64,000 bases of DNA from Flavonifractor hominis (GTDB lineage: Bacteria; Bacillota; Clostridia; Oscillospirales; Oscillospiraceae): positions 558,001 through 622,000 of the forward strand of contig NZ_JBBMFT010000001.1 in assembly GCF_040095835.1 (NCBI RefSeq). The letters are read 5' to 3'. Position numbers and translations under genes: made by a program. Below are positions 1 to 8,019 of the stretch, one piece after another (within the stretch, counting starts at the first letter, position 1; the number at the start of each line of letters is the position of its first letter). Under the pieces are notes generated by a model. It was not told the DNA's origin and did not search any database. It saw only the letters and a list, made by a program, of their open reading frames with translations.

Positions 1-1224
1 TCCATACATCGCGCTCATCTGTGCAAGGTCCTGGTAAAAGGTCTCCACTACATGGGGATTGCTGCAGTTGAGTGCTACAATACGGCCAATGAAGGTGCGT
101 ATCCATGGCAGCATCTCCACAGCGTCATAGACATCTGCGGAAAAGCGGGCGGTGTGTTCATCGATGCGCACGACGCTGCCGTGGCGTTTTTCCCGCTCCA
201 ACCGCTGAACGATGAACTCCTCCCCCTGGTCAAAGCGTATCGTCATCTCCACATGATCCAAATGATATCCCGAGCCGGTTGATACCCCCCATAGGTGCCG
301 GTCAAACCGTTCCTGATTGCCCAGATACCGGTCATACTCCTCTTCTACGCTTCCAGTCTGGACCGTTTGGATCGCATCCAGGCGGAAAAATGCCATCTGT
401 CTGGCACGATAATGATAGCCCAACAAATACTGACGCCCGGATTGTGTTCCCACATATAACTTCAAGGGACAGACCGTGCGCACATAATCTCTTCCATTGC
501 GCAGACTCTTTATCGTCAGTGTAACGCTTCTTCGTTCTGATATAGCCTGCAGCAGCTGGCACAACAGCTCGCTGTCCAGGGCGTGAAGGATGTAATGGTG
601 TTTGAATCGGAACAGATCTTCTCCCCCGTCCAGCCGATCCAGCAAAAAGGAGCCAATCACTCCCGCAGGATCTTCCTCAGAGAAAAAGGCCAACGCATCC
701 GACCAGGAAGACAGCGCAAGCCGCTCGTCATCCGTCCGACGGTAACATACTTCCCGTCCCCGTTTCTCGGAACAGAGCAATCCCAGCGCTACATATTCCT
801 TCAGCTTCTTTCGTACGGTGGACTCGTCCAGAGAAAAGGAACCATCAAACCGGGAGAGATAGTCCTCTCCAATCCGGTCCACGATCTCGCGGGCGGAACG
901 TGCGCACCCATCGGCCAGAAGATCCAGAAGATAAAAATGCAAGGTAACATCCTTATCCGTAAAACTCTTTGCCTTCAAGGCTCGATAAAGCGGATTGTGC
1001 GGGATCCGCCGGCTGTCTACCGACAAAAACACGCTTTTTCCGGCAGCATCCTGGCGAAACTCCATGTACTCACCCAGCCAACTTTCGATGCGGCGGCGTT
1101 CGTTGTCATAGCTGCGCGCACTCTTGGCATCATACTCTCCACGGCTTTTAAAGCCATAGACGTAAAACTGCCTCATGTAGTCGCGGATCCGTCCAAAATC
1201 CTTGATCAGCTCACTGTACGCCAT
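1..1224 (-). CDS. WYL-domain transcriptional regulator (C-terminus cut by window edge)
   Basis: Reading the minus strand from the ATG at 1224 gives 408 codons with no stop before the left edge. An AGGGAGGTG ribosome site lies just upstream. The N-terminal ~130 residues are helical, and residues ~80-150 look like a winged-helix region. The middle carries a WYL-type core: a segment with KLYVGTQSGRQYLLGY followed by FFRLDAIQTV, the usual ligand-binding beta-barrel pattern. A WCX-like C-terminal domain follows. WYL proteins sense nucleic-acid or nucleotide ligands and often control defence and RNA/DNA-repair genes. This one is divergent from the slipin-rtcB-rlaP genes, so it is the obvious candidate regulator of that locus. 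The family call is firm; the target is inferred. Confidence 0.85.
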   Translation of the reverse strand, partial: MAYSELIKDFGRIRDYMRQFYVYGFKSRGEYDAKSARSYDNERRRIESWLGEYMEFRQDAAGKSVFLSVDSRRIPHNPLYRALKAKSFTDKDVTLHFYLLDLLADGCARSAREIVDRIGEDYLSRFDGSFSLDESTVRKKLKEYVALGLLCSEKRGREVCYRRTDDERLALSSWSDALAFFSEEDPAGVIGSFLLDRLDGGEDLFRFKHHYILHALDSELLCQLLQAISERRSVTLTIKSLRNGRDYVRTVCPLKLYVGTQSGRQYLLGYHYRARQMAFFRLDAIQTVQTGSVEEEYDRYLGNQERFDRHLWGVSTGSGYHLDHVEMTIRFDQGEEFIVQRLEREKRHGSVVRIDEHTARFSADVYDAVEMLPWIRTFIGRIVALNCSNPHVVETFYQDLAQMSAMYG

Positions 1225-1257
1225 ATACCGCACCTCCCCTGGCCGCTTTTTGTCTTC

Positions 1258-1286
1258 ATCTTACCACAGGCTGCACAGGATGAAAA
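1258..1286 (-). promoter_or_regulatory. Possible promoter of the WYL gene
   Basis: On the minus strand TTTTCA (1286-1281) and TAAGAT (1263-1258) are separated by 17 nt, 34 nt before the start codon. The match to sigma-A consensus is moderate. Confidence 0.35.
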
Positions 1287-1403
1287 GAATCTCTCCTCTC
1301 TTCGGTTCGTGTTCGCAACTTTTTTTCCATGAACAAGAGCCATCTCCCTGGTAAGATATGCCTTGCAAGGGCCGGTGTTTGCAGTCACCACGGTGCACCA
1401 GGA

Positions 1404-1545
1404 GATGCCGACGTGCATGCCGTCAGGCCCTGTATGCAGCATCGTCAGAGAGACATGGGGACGTAACGTCCCTGCATCGCGGGTTCGAATCCCGCCCGCA
1501 TCCACAGATGCGGCCAGTGGTTTGGTACTGCCCGTAGCGGCACGC
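1404..1545 (+). ncRNA. Candidate Y-RNA-like structured RNA with a permuted tRNA-like domain
   Basis: Several nested hairpins lie back to back. Stem GATGC/GCATC (1404-1408/1439-1443) encloses TGCAT/ATGCA (1414-1418/1434-1438). Next is GGGACG/CGTCCC (1458-1463/1467-1472). A perfect tRNA T-arm follows: stem 1479-1483/1491-1495 with loop TTCGAAT. Immediately after is a 7-bp stem CCGCATC/GATGCGG (1496-1502/1507-1513) closed by CACA, like an acceptor stem joined end to end. Then comes a D-arm-like hairpin CAGT/ACTG (1515-1518/1527-1530) with TTTGGT in its loop. No cloverleaf in the normal order could be built. Bacterial Y RNAs contain a tRNA-mimicking module and are often encoded near rtcB or slipin genes. 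Strand and function are inferred; the ends are approximate. Confidence 0.6.
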
Positions 1546-1566
1546 AAAAATGCTCACCCTTCCCCA

Positions 1567-1710
1567 TGCTCCTTCTCTCGGAAGGAGCACACCGCAGACC
1601 GTGCGCCCTGTCCGGGGGGCGGATACCGCGTCAGTCACGCAGCCGGGCCAGAAGCAGCGCTTTCCGCCCGCCGCGTGCTTCGCTCAAGTCATCGGCCGCG
1701 CACGGTCCGC
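1567..1710 (+). other. Structured leader upstream of the slipin gene
   Basis: A perfect 9-bp hairpin (TGCTCCTTC 1567-1575 with GAAGGAGCA 1581-1589) is followed by a long-range stem, 1594-1605 with 1699-1710, pairing 11 of 12 bases. That stem encloses about 90 nt of GC-rich sequence. There is no convincing open frame with a ribosome site here. It may be part of the same RNA as the tRNA-like domain or a 5' UTR element of the slipin-rtcB transcript. Confidence 0.45.
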
Positions 1711-1753
1711 CGGGGAACTACAACCACACAGTAAGCCTTTGGAGGATATCAAT

Positions 1754-2851
1754 ATGAAAAAAATTGTAATTAACGACAATCAGCGTGGCCTGCTGTTCCA
1801 GAGCGGCCGCTTTGTCAAACCGTTGGGCTCCGGCAAATATCGTGTGTTCGGCAGCCGTGAGATCGAGGTATTGCCCCTGGATGCCATGCTGACCTCAGAA
1901 AAATGTCCGCTGGATATTCTGCTCTCCAACCCCGCCGTCGCGGAACAGACCACCGTCGTGGAGGTAGGGGATCAACAGCTTGGATTACACTTTACCAATG
2001 GTCGGTTCGCCGGGGTGCTCCCCAGCGGCAAATTTGCCTTCTGGCACACCCAAACGGAGCATACCGTTCAGCTGATTGATCTCTCCTCCCCTGCCGTCGC
2101 TAAAGATGTGCCGGACTATGTGTTGGAGATGCTTCCCGCATCCTGCTGTGAACGCATAACGGTGGAGGCGTACCAAAAAGGCCGGCTCTACTTTGACCGG
2201 AAGTTGGAGCGGATCCTTGACCCCGGTACCTATTATTTCTGGAAGACTCATGTTCCGGTGAGCGTCGAGTTGATCGATACCCGCCTGACCCAGCTGAACA
2301 TCACCGGGCAAGAAATCCTGACCAGCGATAAGGTAAATCTGCGCCTGAATTTTGTGTGTACCTACCGCATCACAGACTGCGTAAAAGTGGCAACTGAGAT
2401 CGACGATTATCTTGAGCAGCTGCATGTGGCCGCCCAGTTGGCTATGCGGGAGTTTGTCGGCAAGCAGCGGCTGGATGAACTGTTGGAAAATAAAGAGCAG
2501 CTGAGCCGCCAGGTGCTCTCCAGGCTACAGGAAAAAGCCGCCAGCCTCTATGTGGAGATCACTGACGGAGGTGTGAAGGATATCATCCTGCCCGGCGAGG
2601 TCCGGGATATCATGAACACTGTACTTATCGCGGAAAAGCGGGCACAGGCCAACGTGATCACCCGCCGAGAAGAGGTCGCCTCCACCCGGAGCCTGCTGAA
2701 CACAGCCAGACTGATGGAGGAAAACCAGACGTTGATGCGTCTGAAAGAGATGGAATACATGGAGCGCATCTGTGAAAACGTGGGCAGTATCCACCTGAAC
2801 GGCGGCGGCGATCTGCTGGCTCAGCTGGGGGCACTGCTGCAAAGCGGTTAA
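1754..2851 (+). CDS. Slipin family (SPFH/band-7) protein
   Basis: A 365-residue protein starting at the ATG preceded by GGAGG (1741-1745). It has a repeated beta-rich N-terminal part (residues ~1-130) and a typical SPFH core (~135-280). A helical C-terminal region with charged heptad-like segments follows (~285-345). No N-terminal membrane helix is visible, unlike classical stomatins. SPFH proteins form oligomeric scaffolds. Slipins of this type are repeatedly found beside RtcB in proposed RNA-repair operons, where their role is unknown. Only 30 nt separate it from rtcB, so the two are almost certainly co-transcribed. Confidence 0.88.
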   Translation: MKKIVINDNQRGLLFQSGRFVKPLGSGKYRVFGSREIEVLPLDAMLTSEKCPLDILLSNPAVAEQTTVVEVGDQQLGLHFTNGRFAGVLPSGKFAFWHTQTEHTVQLIDLSSPAVAKDVPDYVLEMLPASCCERITVEAYQKGRLYFDRKLERILDPGTYYFWKTHVPVSVELIDTRLTQLNITGQEILTSDKVNLRLNFVCTYRITDCVKVATEIDDYLEQLHVAAQLAMREFVGKQRLDELLENKEQLSRQVLSRLQEKAASLYVEITDGGVKDIILPGEVRDIMNTVLIAEKRAQANVITRREEVASTRSLLNTARLMEENQTLMRLKEMEYMERICENVGSIHLNGGGDLLAQLGALLQSG

Positions 2852-2881
2852 CCATCGCACATACAGAGGGAAGGAGAAACC

Positions 2882-4084
2882 ATGATACGGATCGAAGGCG
2901 CCTATAACACAGCCCTCTGCTTTTGCCGGACAATGGATGACGTGGCACGCCAGCAGATCAAGATGGTCTGTGATCAGGCCGCGTTTGCCGGCTGTAAACT
3001 GCGCATTATGCCCGATGTACACGCCGGAAAGGGCTGCACCATTGGTACCAGCATGACCATTCAGGATAAAATCGCACCCGCTATGGTGGGTGTGGACATC
3101 GGCTGCGGGATGGAAACCGTCATACTGAAAGAGAACACGCTCGACCTGGTGCGGCTGGATCAGGTGATCCGGGAATGCATCCCCTTTGGCCGTCAAATAC
3201 GGGCAAATCCCCACCCCTACAGCGCACAGCTCGCCCTGGAAGCGCTTCGCTGCACTCATAAGGTAAATCTGGAACGTGCCCGCCGCAGCATTGGCACCTT
3301 GGGCGGCGGCAACCACTTCATCGAAGTGGATCGAGCCGAAGACGGCCGTTTATACCTGGTGGTTCATTCCGGCAGCCGGCATCTGGGCACTCAGGTGGCC
3401 AACTACTATCAGGAAGAAGGCCGCCGGGCCCTGTGGGGCAGTGCTGCCCACCAGATCCAGGCAGTTATCACATCTCTGAAAGCACAGGGCCGTGCGCAGG
3501 AGATCCAGCGCACCATTCTGGCACTGAGAACAGAGCATCCGTCGGACCTTCCTGCGGAACTGACTTACGTGGAGGATCAGCTGTTTGAAGACTACATCCA
3601 TGATATGAAGCTGGTCCAACGCTTCGCCCAGCTGAACCGCAGAGCCATTACAGATACCATTCTTACATGGATGGGGCTGACGTCTGCCGACTGCTTTTCT
3701 ACCGTGCATAACTACATTGATACCGACGCCATGGTTCTGCGCAAAGGGTGTGTCTCCGCCAGAGCAGGCGAGCGGCTGCTGATTCCCATCAACATGCGGG
3801 ACGGCAGCCTGCTCTGTATTGGTAAGGGCAACGAAGAATGGAATTGTTCCGCGCCCCACGGCGCAGGCCGGCTCATGAGTCGTAAAACCGCACGCGAGCG
3901 GCTGAATATGGAACAATTCCGCCTGGAAATGGCCGGGGTCTATACCACCTGCGTGCTGCCCGACACGCTGGACGAAGCACCCATGGCCTACAAAAGTACG
4001 GACGAGATTCTTTGCCAGATCGACCCCACAGCGCAAGTCGTAGAACAGCTCCGCCCCATATACAACTTCAAGGCGGCAGAGTAA
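2882..4084 (+). CDS. rtcB: RtcB family RNA-splicing ligase
   Basis: RtcB joins RNA 2',3'-cyclic phosphate or 3'-phosphate ends to 5'-OH ends using GTP and Mn2+. The 400-residue protein shows PDVHAGKG (44-51), VDIGCG with metal ligands D72 and C75, GGGNHFIE (141-148) with H145, H162 in VHSGSRHLG, H276, and APHGAGR (324-330), whose H326 is the guanylylated histidine. It is shorter than archaeal RtcB, as in the compact bacterial subgroup. The ribosome site is GGGAAGGAG. The flanking slipin and rlaP remnant match known RtcB-associated gene sets that are thought to repair RNAs broken by stress or toxins. Confidence 0.95.
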   Translation: MIRIEGAYNTALCFCRTMDDVARQQIKMVCDQAAFAGCKLRIMPDVHAGKGCTIGTSMTIQDKIAPAMVGVDIGCGMETVILKENTLDLVRLDQVIRECIPFGRQIRANPHPYSAQLALEALRCTHKVNLERARRSIGTLGGGNHFIEVDRAEDGRLYLVVHSGSRHLGTQVANYYQEEGRRALWGSAAHQIQAVITSLKAQGRAQEIQRTILALRTEHPSDLPAELTYVEDQLFEDYIHDMKLVQRFAQLNRRAITDTILTWMGLTSADCFSTVHNYIDTDAMVLRKGCVSARAGERLLIPINMRDGSLLCIGKGNEEWNCSAPHGAGRLMSRKTARERLNMEQFRLEMAGVYTTCVLPDTLDEAPMAYKSTDEILCQIDPTAQVVEQLRPIYNFKAAE

Positions 4085-4110
4085 CGTCACACAGAAAGGA
4101 GACTTCTGGC

Positions 4111-4740
4111 ATGGAGCAGGCAATCCTGGAAACACTCCGTCAAATCGAAGACCGGGAGGCCTGCCGCATCCTGCTGGCCGCGGTATGCTGGATATCAACG
4201 GCTGGGATATTCGCAAGGCCCTGCGTCTGCTACACGGCTCCAACCCTACTCTTTTCGAGTGGAGTTTTTCTCCCATCGTCTACCGAGACAGTCCGTTTGC
4301 TCAGCAGCTGCGCCAATTGCTGGCCAGATACTTCTCCTCCAGAAGCGGACTATGGCACTACCTGCATATGGCGGAAGGCAATTACCAGGAATATCTGCGC
4401 GGCGATAGGGTGAGATCCAAGAAATATTTCTATGTACTGCGGCCCATCCTGGCCTGCCGGTGGATCCTGGAATATGGGACACCGCCTCCCATGCGCTTTT
4501 CCGTATTGGCGGCACATCAGCTGGATGAGCGCATGAAAGACACCGTCTATCAACTCCTGACACAGAAGCAATGTGCGCCTGAACGCAACTATATCCCCCG
4601 CATCGACCATCTCAATGCCTATCTGGAAACAAGTATTGCGCAGGTAAAACAAGCGCTGACCTGCCTGCCCCCTTCACAGTCGGGCAGCTGGGAGGAACTG
4701 GACCAGCTATTTCTGTCCGTTTGGACGGCACTATTTGACC
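4111..4740 (+). pseudogene. Broken RlaP-type nucleotidyltransferase (COG3541/YcgL-like)
   Basis: A ribosome site (AAAGGAG) and ATG at 4111 begin a normal N-terminus (MEQAILETLRQIEDREAC). At about 4178 the frame breaks. The family pattern resumes in another frame at 4185 with LDINGWDIRKALRLL and continues to about 4735. The section expected between them, roughly 50-60 residues with the GSRAWG and DxD catalytic motif of the polymerase-beta fold, is absent. The second frame also runs past the normal family end without a stop, so the C-terminus is damaged too. RlaP proteins are RtcB-associated nucleotidyltransferases. This copy cannot be catalytic as it stands; an assembly error is the alternative explanation. 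Confidence 0.8.
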
Positions 4741-4814
4741 CAATCCATCATATTTTTTCCGATAGCCGAGCAAACGGCATTGACGGTAGGACGCAGGATA
4801 AGAAGTACCAAAAA

Positions 4815-4844
4815 GGTCATGCCCACGCAAAAGTGGGCATGACC
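4815..4844. terminator. Bidirectional terminator hairpin
   Basis: A perfect 12-bp stem GGTCATGCCCAC/GTGGGCATGACC with a 6-nt loop has an A-run on the left and TTT on the right. It separates the plus-strand rtcB group from the minus-strand gene ending at 4926. Confidence 0.85.
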
Positions 4845-4925
4845 TTTCATCTTGCTCATGCATGTTCCGATTTTAGAAATCAGGCCGGTACCGTTCCAAG
4901 GTCCCCTTTCCTTGTACCATACAAA

Positions 4926-5411
4926 TCACTTGGTGGCAAACCGATTCTGGAAAAAGTCTGTAAAATCCGCCAGTTCTTTTTCCTGGGAGACATAGACATA
5001 CAGGGACTCATCCTCCAGCCAGTCATAGGCATTGATGGCAATGTAGCCTCTTTTGTCCGGATAAATGACAAATGCGTCCGTCGGGTATTTGTTTCGATAG
5101 GCCTTCAGGATCTCCCCGCGGCGGTAATAGGTAGGTTCGCCACAGCCGGACAGGTCCGGCACAGTTGGAACCACCACAATGGTCAAATCCGTCTCATTCC
5201 ATCCCACGATCAAATTGCCGATCTTTGTCCGGCTGCCATGAACAAAGCCGTAATTAAACCGGGACACATCCTCGGTATATCCGAAGATCAGCCGATAGTT
5301 CGCCCCGTTCTCCACGACCTGATCGAACAGCAGGCGCATTTTCCCGGCATTGGCATCGCTCTTGGCTTGGTCAATTTCCGGCCCTTTGAACAGCTTTTTA
5401 AAAAATCCCAT
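4926..5411 (-). CDS. Conserved-looking hypothetical protein, 161 aa
   Basis: The start ATG follows GGAGGATGTATCT, a good ribosome site. The protein is soluble, with no signal peptide and no membrane helix. It begins MGFFKKLFKGPEID and continues as a mixed alpha/beta sequence rich in Tyr, Asp and Val. I do not recognise a family. The AT-rich upstream region holds an inverted repeat whose half-site resembles the TetR operator 0.7 kb away, so it may be a member of that regulon. The terminator at 4815-4844 lies downstream. Confidence 0.7.
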   Translation of the reverse strand: MGFFKKLFKGPEIDQAKSDANAGKMRLLFDQVVENGANYRLIFGYTEDVSRFNYGFVHGSRTKIGNLIVGWNETDLTIVVVPTVPDLSGCGEPTYYRRGEILKAYRNKYPTDAFVIYPDKRGYIAINAYDWLEDESLYVYVSQEKELADFTDFFQNRFATK

Positions 5412-5465
5412 AGATACATCCTCCCTAGATCGTCTATTGCAGGCCGCATGTTCCGGCTAACTGCC

Positions 5466-5490
5466 AAAATAAAAATAAATTCTTATTTTT
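5466..5490. promoter_or_regulatory. AT-rich inverted repeat, possible TetR-family operator
   Basis: AAAAATAA (5471-5478) and TTATTTTT (5483-5490) form an inverted repeat upstream of the 161-aa gene. The sequence AAAATAAAAA also occurs in the operator beside the tetR start at 6173. Confidence 0.45.
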
Positions 5491-5508
5491 GTCTTTATTT
5501 ATAGCAAA

Positions 5509-5540
5509 CAGAAATCCGCCTGTTACGACGGATCTTCTGT
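5509..5540 (-). terminator. Probable terminator of the TetR gene
   Basis: A hairpin CAGAA-ATCCG/CGGAT-CTTCTG with one internal mismatch lies just downstream of the tetR stop at 5549 on the minus strand. A short T-run (CTGTTTGC) follows. Confidence 0.5.
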
Positions 5541-5548
5541 TTATTTTC

Positions 5549-6160
5549 TTATTTCTCCCGCAGAGGTTCCAGATAATTTAAAATAGCGTCGATCTGGATC
5601 CGAACGGTCTCATCCGCCGCCTCAGGTACAAACAGCGGCAAGGTATCCGGGATCGCCCGCCGGATGATCATCACGCTCAGGCTCAGATTGGTAAACAGTG
5701 CAACCCTCTCCCGGTTCGCCCGCACTCCAAAGCACTCCAGCAGCTGCCCAAACAGGTTGGCCTGTTTCTCCTGGAAAACCCGATAACTCTCCCGCGACAG
5801 CCGCCGAAACAAAAGCTGCTGCTCTTCAACGGTCAGCACAGCAATCCCGTTGCGCTCCCCGTCACAGCACGTGTGGAGGAACTGTCCCACTGCCTGCCTC
5901 CAGCTCAGCGCAGGATCCGACATCAGACCGCGTGCATAGGCCAGAATTTTGGGCTGCTGGAGATAGAGCGCCTCTACAATCAGGTCTTCCTTACTGGGAA
6001 AAAAGGAATAGAAAAATGTGCGGGAAATGCCTACCGCCCGGTAGATCTGTTCCACGGTGGTATGCTGAATCCCCTGCTTGGCCATCAGCGCAAGCCCTGT
6101 GGCAACCAGCGTCTTCCGGATCTGTTCTCGTTCCTGTTCCGAATAAGCGACCTTGGGCAT
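5549..6160 (-). CDS. TetR/AcrR family transcriptional regulator
   Basis: A 203-residue repressor-type protein. Residues ~8-58 form the TetR DNA-binding domain, with a helix-turn-helix TTVEQIYRAVGISRTFFYSFFPSKEDL. The rest is the helical ligand-binding domain and gives no hint of the ligand. The ribosome site TGGAGAG precedes the ATG. A perfect 12-bp inverted repeat lies 13-48 nt upstream of its start, consistent with autoregulation and control of the divergent ABC-ATPase/EamA pair. Confidence 0.92.
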   Translation of the reverse strand: MPKVAYSEQEREQIRKTLVATGLALMAKQGIQHTTVEQIYRAVGISRTFFYSFFPSKEDLIVEALYLQQPKILAYARGLMSDPALSWRQAVGQFLHTCCDGERNGIAVLTVEEQQLLFRRLSRESYRVFQEKQANLFGQLLECFGVRANRERVALFTNLSLSVMIIRRAIPDTLPLFVPEAADETVRIQIDAILNYLEPLREK

Positions 6161-6172
6161 GGTTTTCTCTCC

Positions 6173-6208
6173 AAAATAAAAACATTTTCATCAATTTGTT
6201 TTTATTTT
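6173..6208. promoter_or_regulatory. Palindromic operator between tetR and the ABC-ATPase gene
   Basis: AAAATAAAAACA (6173-6184) and TGTTTTTATTTT (6197-6208) are perfect inverted 12-mers with a 12-nt spacer. They lie directly upstream of tetR, in the right place for its own operator. Confidence 0.75.
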
Positions 6209-6315
6209 ACCACGCACACCAGACAGATGCAAGCAAAACCTGCGCATTGTAAAAGCTGGAAAACCCAGTTATAATAAAATCGTTGTGTTCCAATCAACGC
6301 GGGAGGAAGATACCT

Positions 6316-8019
6316 ATGCAGACAGCAGCTGATCTAAAAAATCTGCTCACGCGGATCGACCGGAAAAGCTATCCGGCTTATAAAGATACCAAGGGCTCCT
6401 ATCAGTTCCCGGGATATGTGCTCTCCATTGACCATGTGCAGGGGGATCCCTTTGCCGCTGCGTCCAAACTGAGCGTCCATGTGCGCGGGACAAAAGCGGG
6501 ATTTCCACACACTCTGTACCAAACCGCCTGCCAGCGCGTGGCCCTTCAGGACGCACTGACCCGTCGCTTCAGCCAACAGGCGGAGCAAGCTTCCTTCCAG
6601 GCCAAAGGTTCGGGCCACAGCGGGCTGATCTCCATCAGCCGCTGCGGCCAGGAGGTTCTGGAGCGGACCGCCTGCCAGATCGATCCCGCCAGTGGGGATA
6701 TTCTGCTCCTCCTGGAGGTGGGCTTTCCTGCCAACGGTCGGACCATTAACGCCCGCGAGCTGGAGAAAATTCTTTTCCAGCTGCTGCCCAGGTGCATAGA
6801 GTCCGCCCTTTTCTATCACCCTTCGGATGCCGGACGCCTTCAGGCCGTGGCCGACCTGGCGGAAGATCAGCAGTACATCCGGGACCAGCTTCCCAAGCTG
6901 GGCCTGTGCGCTTTTGTTGCAGATGGCAGCATTCTCCCCCGGGCATCCGGCGTCTCTTCCCTGCCCATGAAAGACGCCGTTCCCTTCCGCTCCCCTCCGG
7001 AACGCTCTGTATGTTTGAACCTGCCCCACAGAGGGCGCCTCACCGGCATGGGGATTCCCAAGGGCATCACCCTGATTGTGGGGGGCGGCTATCATGGCAA
7101 ATCCACCCTGCTCAAGGCACTGGAACGAGGCGTATACAATCACATTGCCGGAGATGGTCGGGAGTATGTGATCACCGACAACAGCGCCGTAAAGATTCGG
7201 GCCGAGGATGGCCGGAGCATCCACCGGACCGATATCTCTATGTTCATCCGCGATCTGCCCAACGGCAAGGACACTGTCCATTTTGAAACTCAGGATGCCA
7301 GCGGCAGCACCTCACAGGCAGCCAATGTGGTGGAGAGCATGGAGGCAGGCGCTTCCCTGCTGCTCATTGATGAGGATACCAGTGCGACCAATTTTATGGT
7401 CCGGGATGCGCTGATGCAGCGAGTCATCCACCGGGATATGGAACCCATCACACCGCTGATCGACCGGATCCGGGCGCTTTATGAGGACTATGATATCTCT
7501 ACCATTTTGGTAGCCGGCAGTTCTGGGTCCTATTTTCACGTAGCTGACCACATCATACAGATGGACCGGTATGTCCCCAGAGAAATCACCATCTTTGCCA
7601 AAGAGGAAGCCAGGGCCTTTCCTATGGATCCCGACCCTCTGCCCCCCGCCAAAGCCCCGGATTTTGACCGTCGCCCTCTGCCCTGTGCGGATCTGCGCAG
7701 CAGCGAACGGGTCAAGCTCAAGGTCCTGGGTCGGGATGAGATATCCCTTCAGCATGAGACCATTGATTTGCGATACGTGGAACAGCTCACCGACCGTGAG
7801 CAGACGGCCGCTCTGGGTTATTGCCTGCTTTATGCCCAGCGCCATCTGTTGGACGGAGCACACACACTGCAGCAGGTGGTAGATACGCTGGATGGTATGT
7901 TGGAGCAGCAGGGCCTGGCAGCCCTGTGTGAGCGTAGAGCCGGCACGGATTTTCTGGCCCGTCCCAGAAAGCAGGAGATTTTTGCCTGTCTGAATCGGTA
8001 TAGGGGGTTGAAGCTATGA
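6316..8019 (+). CDS. Predicted ABC-class ATPase (COG3044 family)
   Basis: A 567-residue soluble P-loop protein of the family named predicted ATPase of the ABC class. The ATG at 6316 is chosen because GGGAGGAAG precedes it; an upstream in-frame ATG at 6283 lacks such a site. Residues ~1-240 form a family-specific N-terminal domain. Walker A is GGGYHGKST (256-264) and the Walker B region LLLIDEDTSATN is near residue 350. No membrane segments or transporter partner domains are present, so it is not a conventional ABC transporter subunit. Its stop overlaps the EamA start by 4 nt (ATGA), which implies translational coupling. The molecular role of the family is not known to me. Confidence 0.88.
   Translation: MQTAADLKNLLTRIDRKSYPAYKDTKGSYQFPGYVLSIDHVQGDPFAAASKLSVHVRGTKAGFPHTLYQTACQRVALQDALTRRFSQQAEQASFQAKGSGHSGLISISRCGQEVLERTACQIDPASGDILLLLEVGFPANGRTINARELEKILFQLLPRCIESALFYHPSDAGRLQAVADLAEDQQYIRDQLPKLGLCAFVADGSILPRASGVSSLPMKDAVPFRSPPERSVCLNLPHRGRLTGMGIPKGITLIVGGGYHGKSTLLKALERGVYNHIAGDGREYVITDNSAVKIRAEDGRSIHRTDISMFIRDLPNGKDTVHFETQDASGSTSQAANVVESMEAGASLLLIDEDTSATNFMVRDALMQRVIHRDMEPITPLIDRIRALYEDYDISTILVAGSSGSYFHVADHIIQMDRYVPREITIFAKEEARAFPMDPDPLPPAKAPDFDRRPLPCADLRSSERVKLKVLGRDEISLQHETIDLRYVEQLTDREQTAALGYCLLYAQRHLLDGAHTLQQVVDTLDGMLEQQGLAALCERRAGTDFLARPRKQEIFACLNRYRGLKL

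Noticed and set aside
1401..1505. A selenocysteine or long-variable-arm tRNA ending at the TTCGAAT T-arm
   Set aside because: No 5' acceptor strand upstream pairs with CCGCATC, and there is no UCA or other anticodon loop in the right place. The matching strand lies downstream instead.
4740..5504. Continuation of the rlaP frame to a stop at 5504
   Set aside because: It runs through a strong terminator and antisense to the 161-aa gene and no longer resembles the family; it reflects loss of the natural stop.
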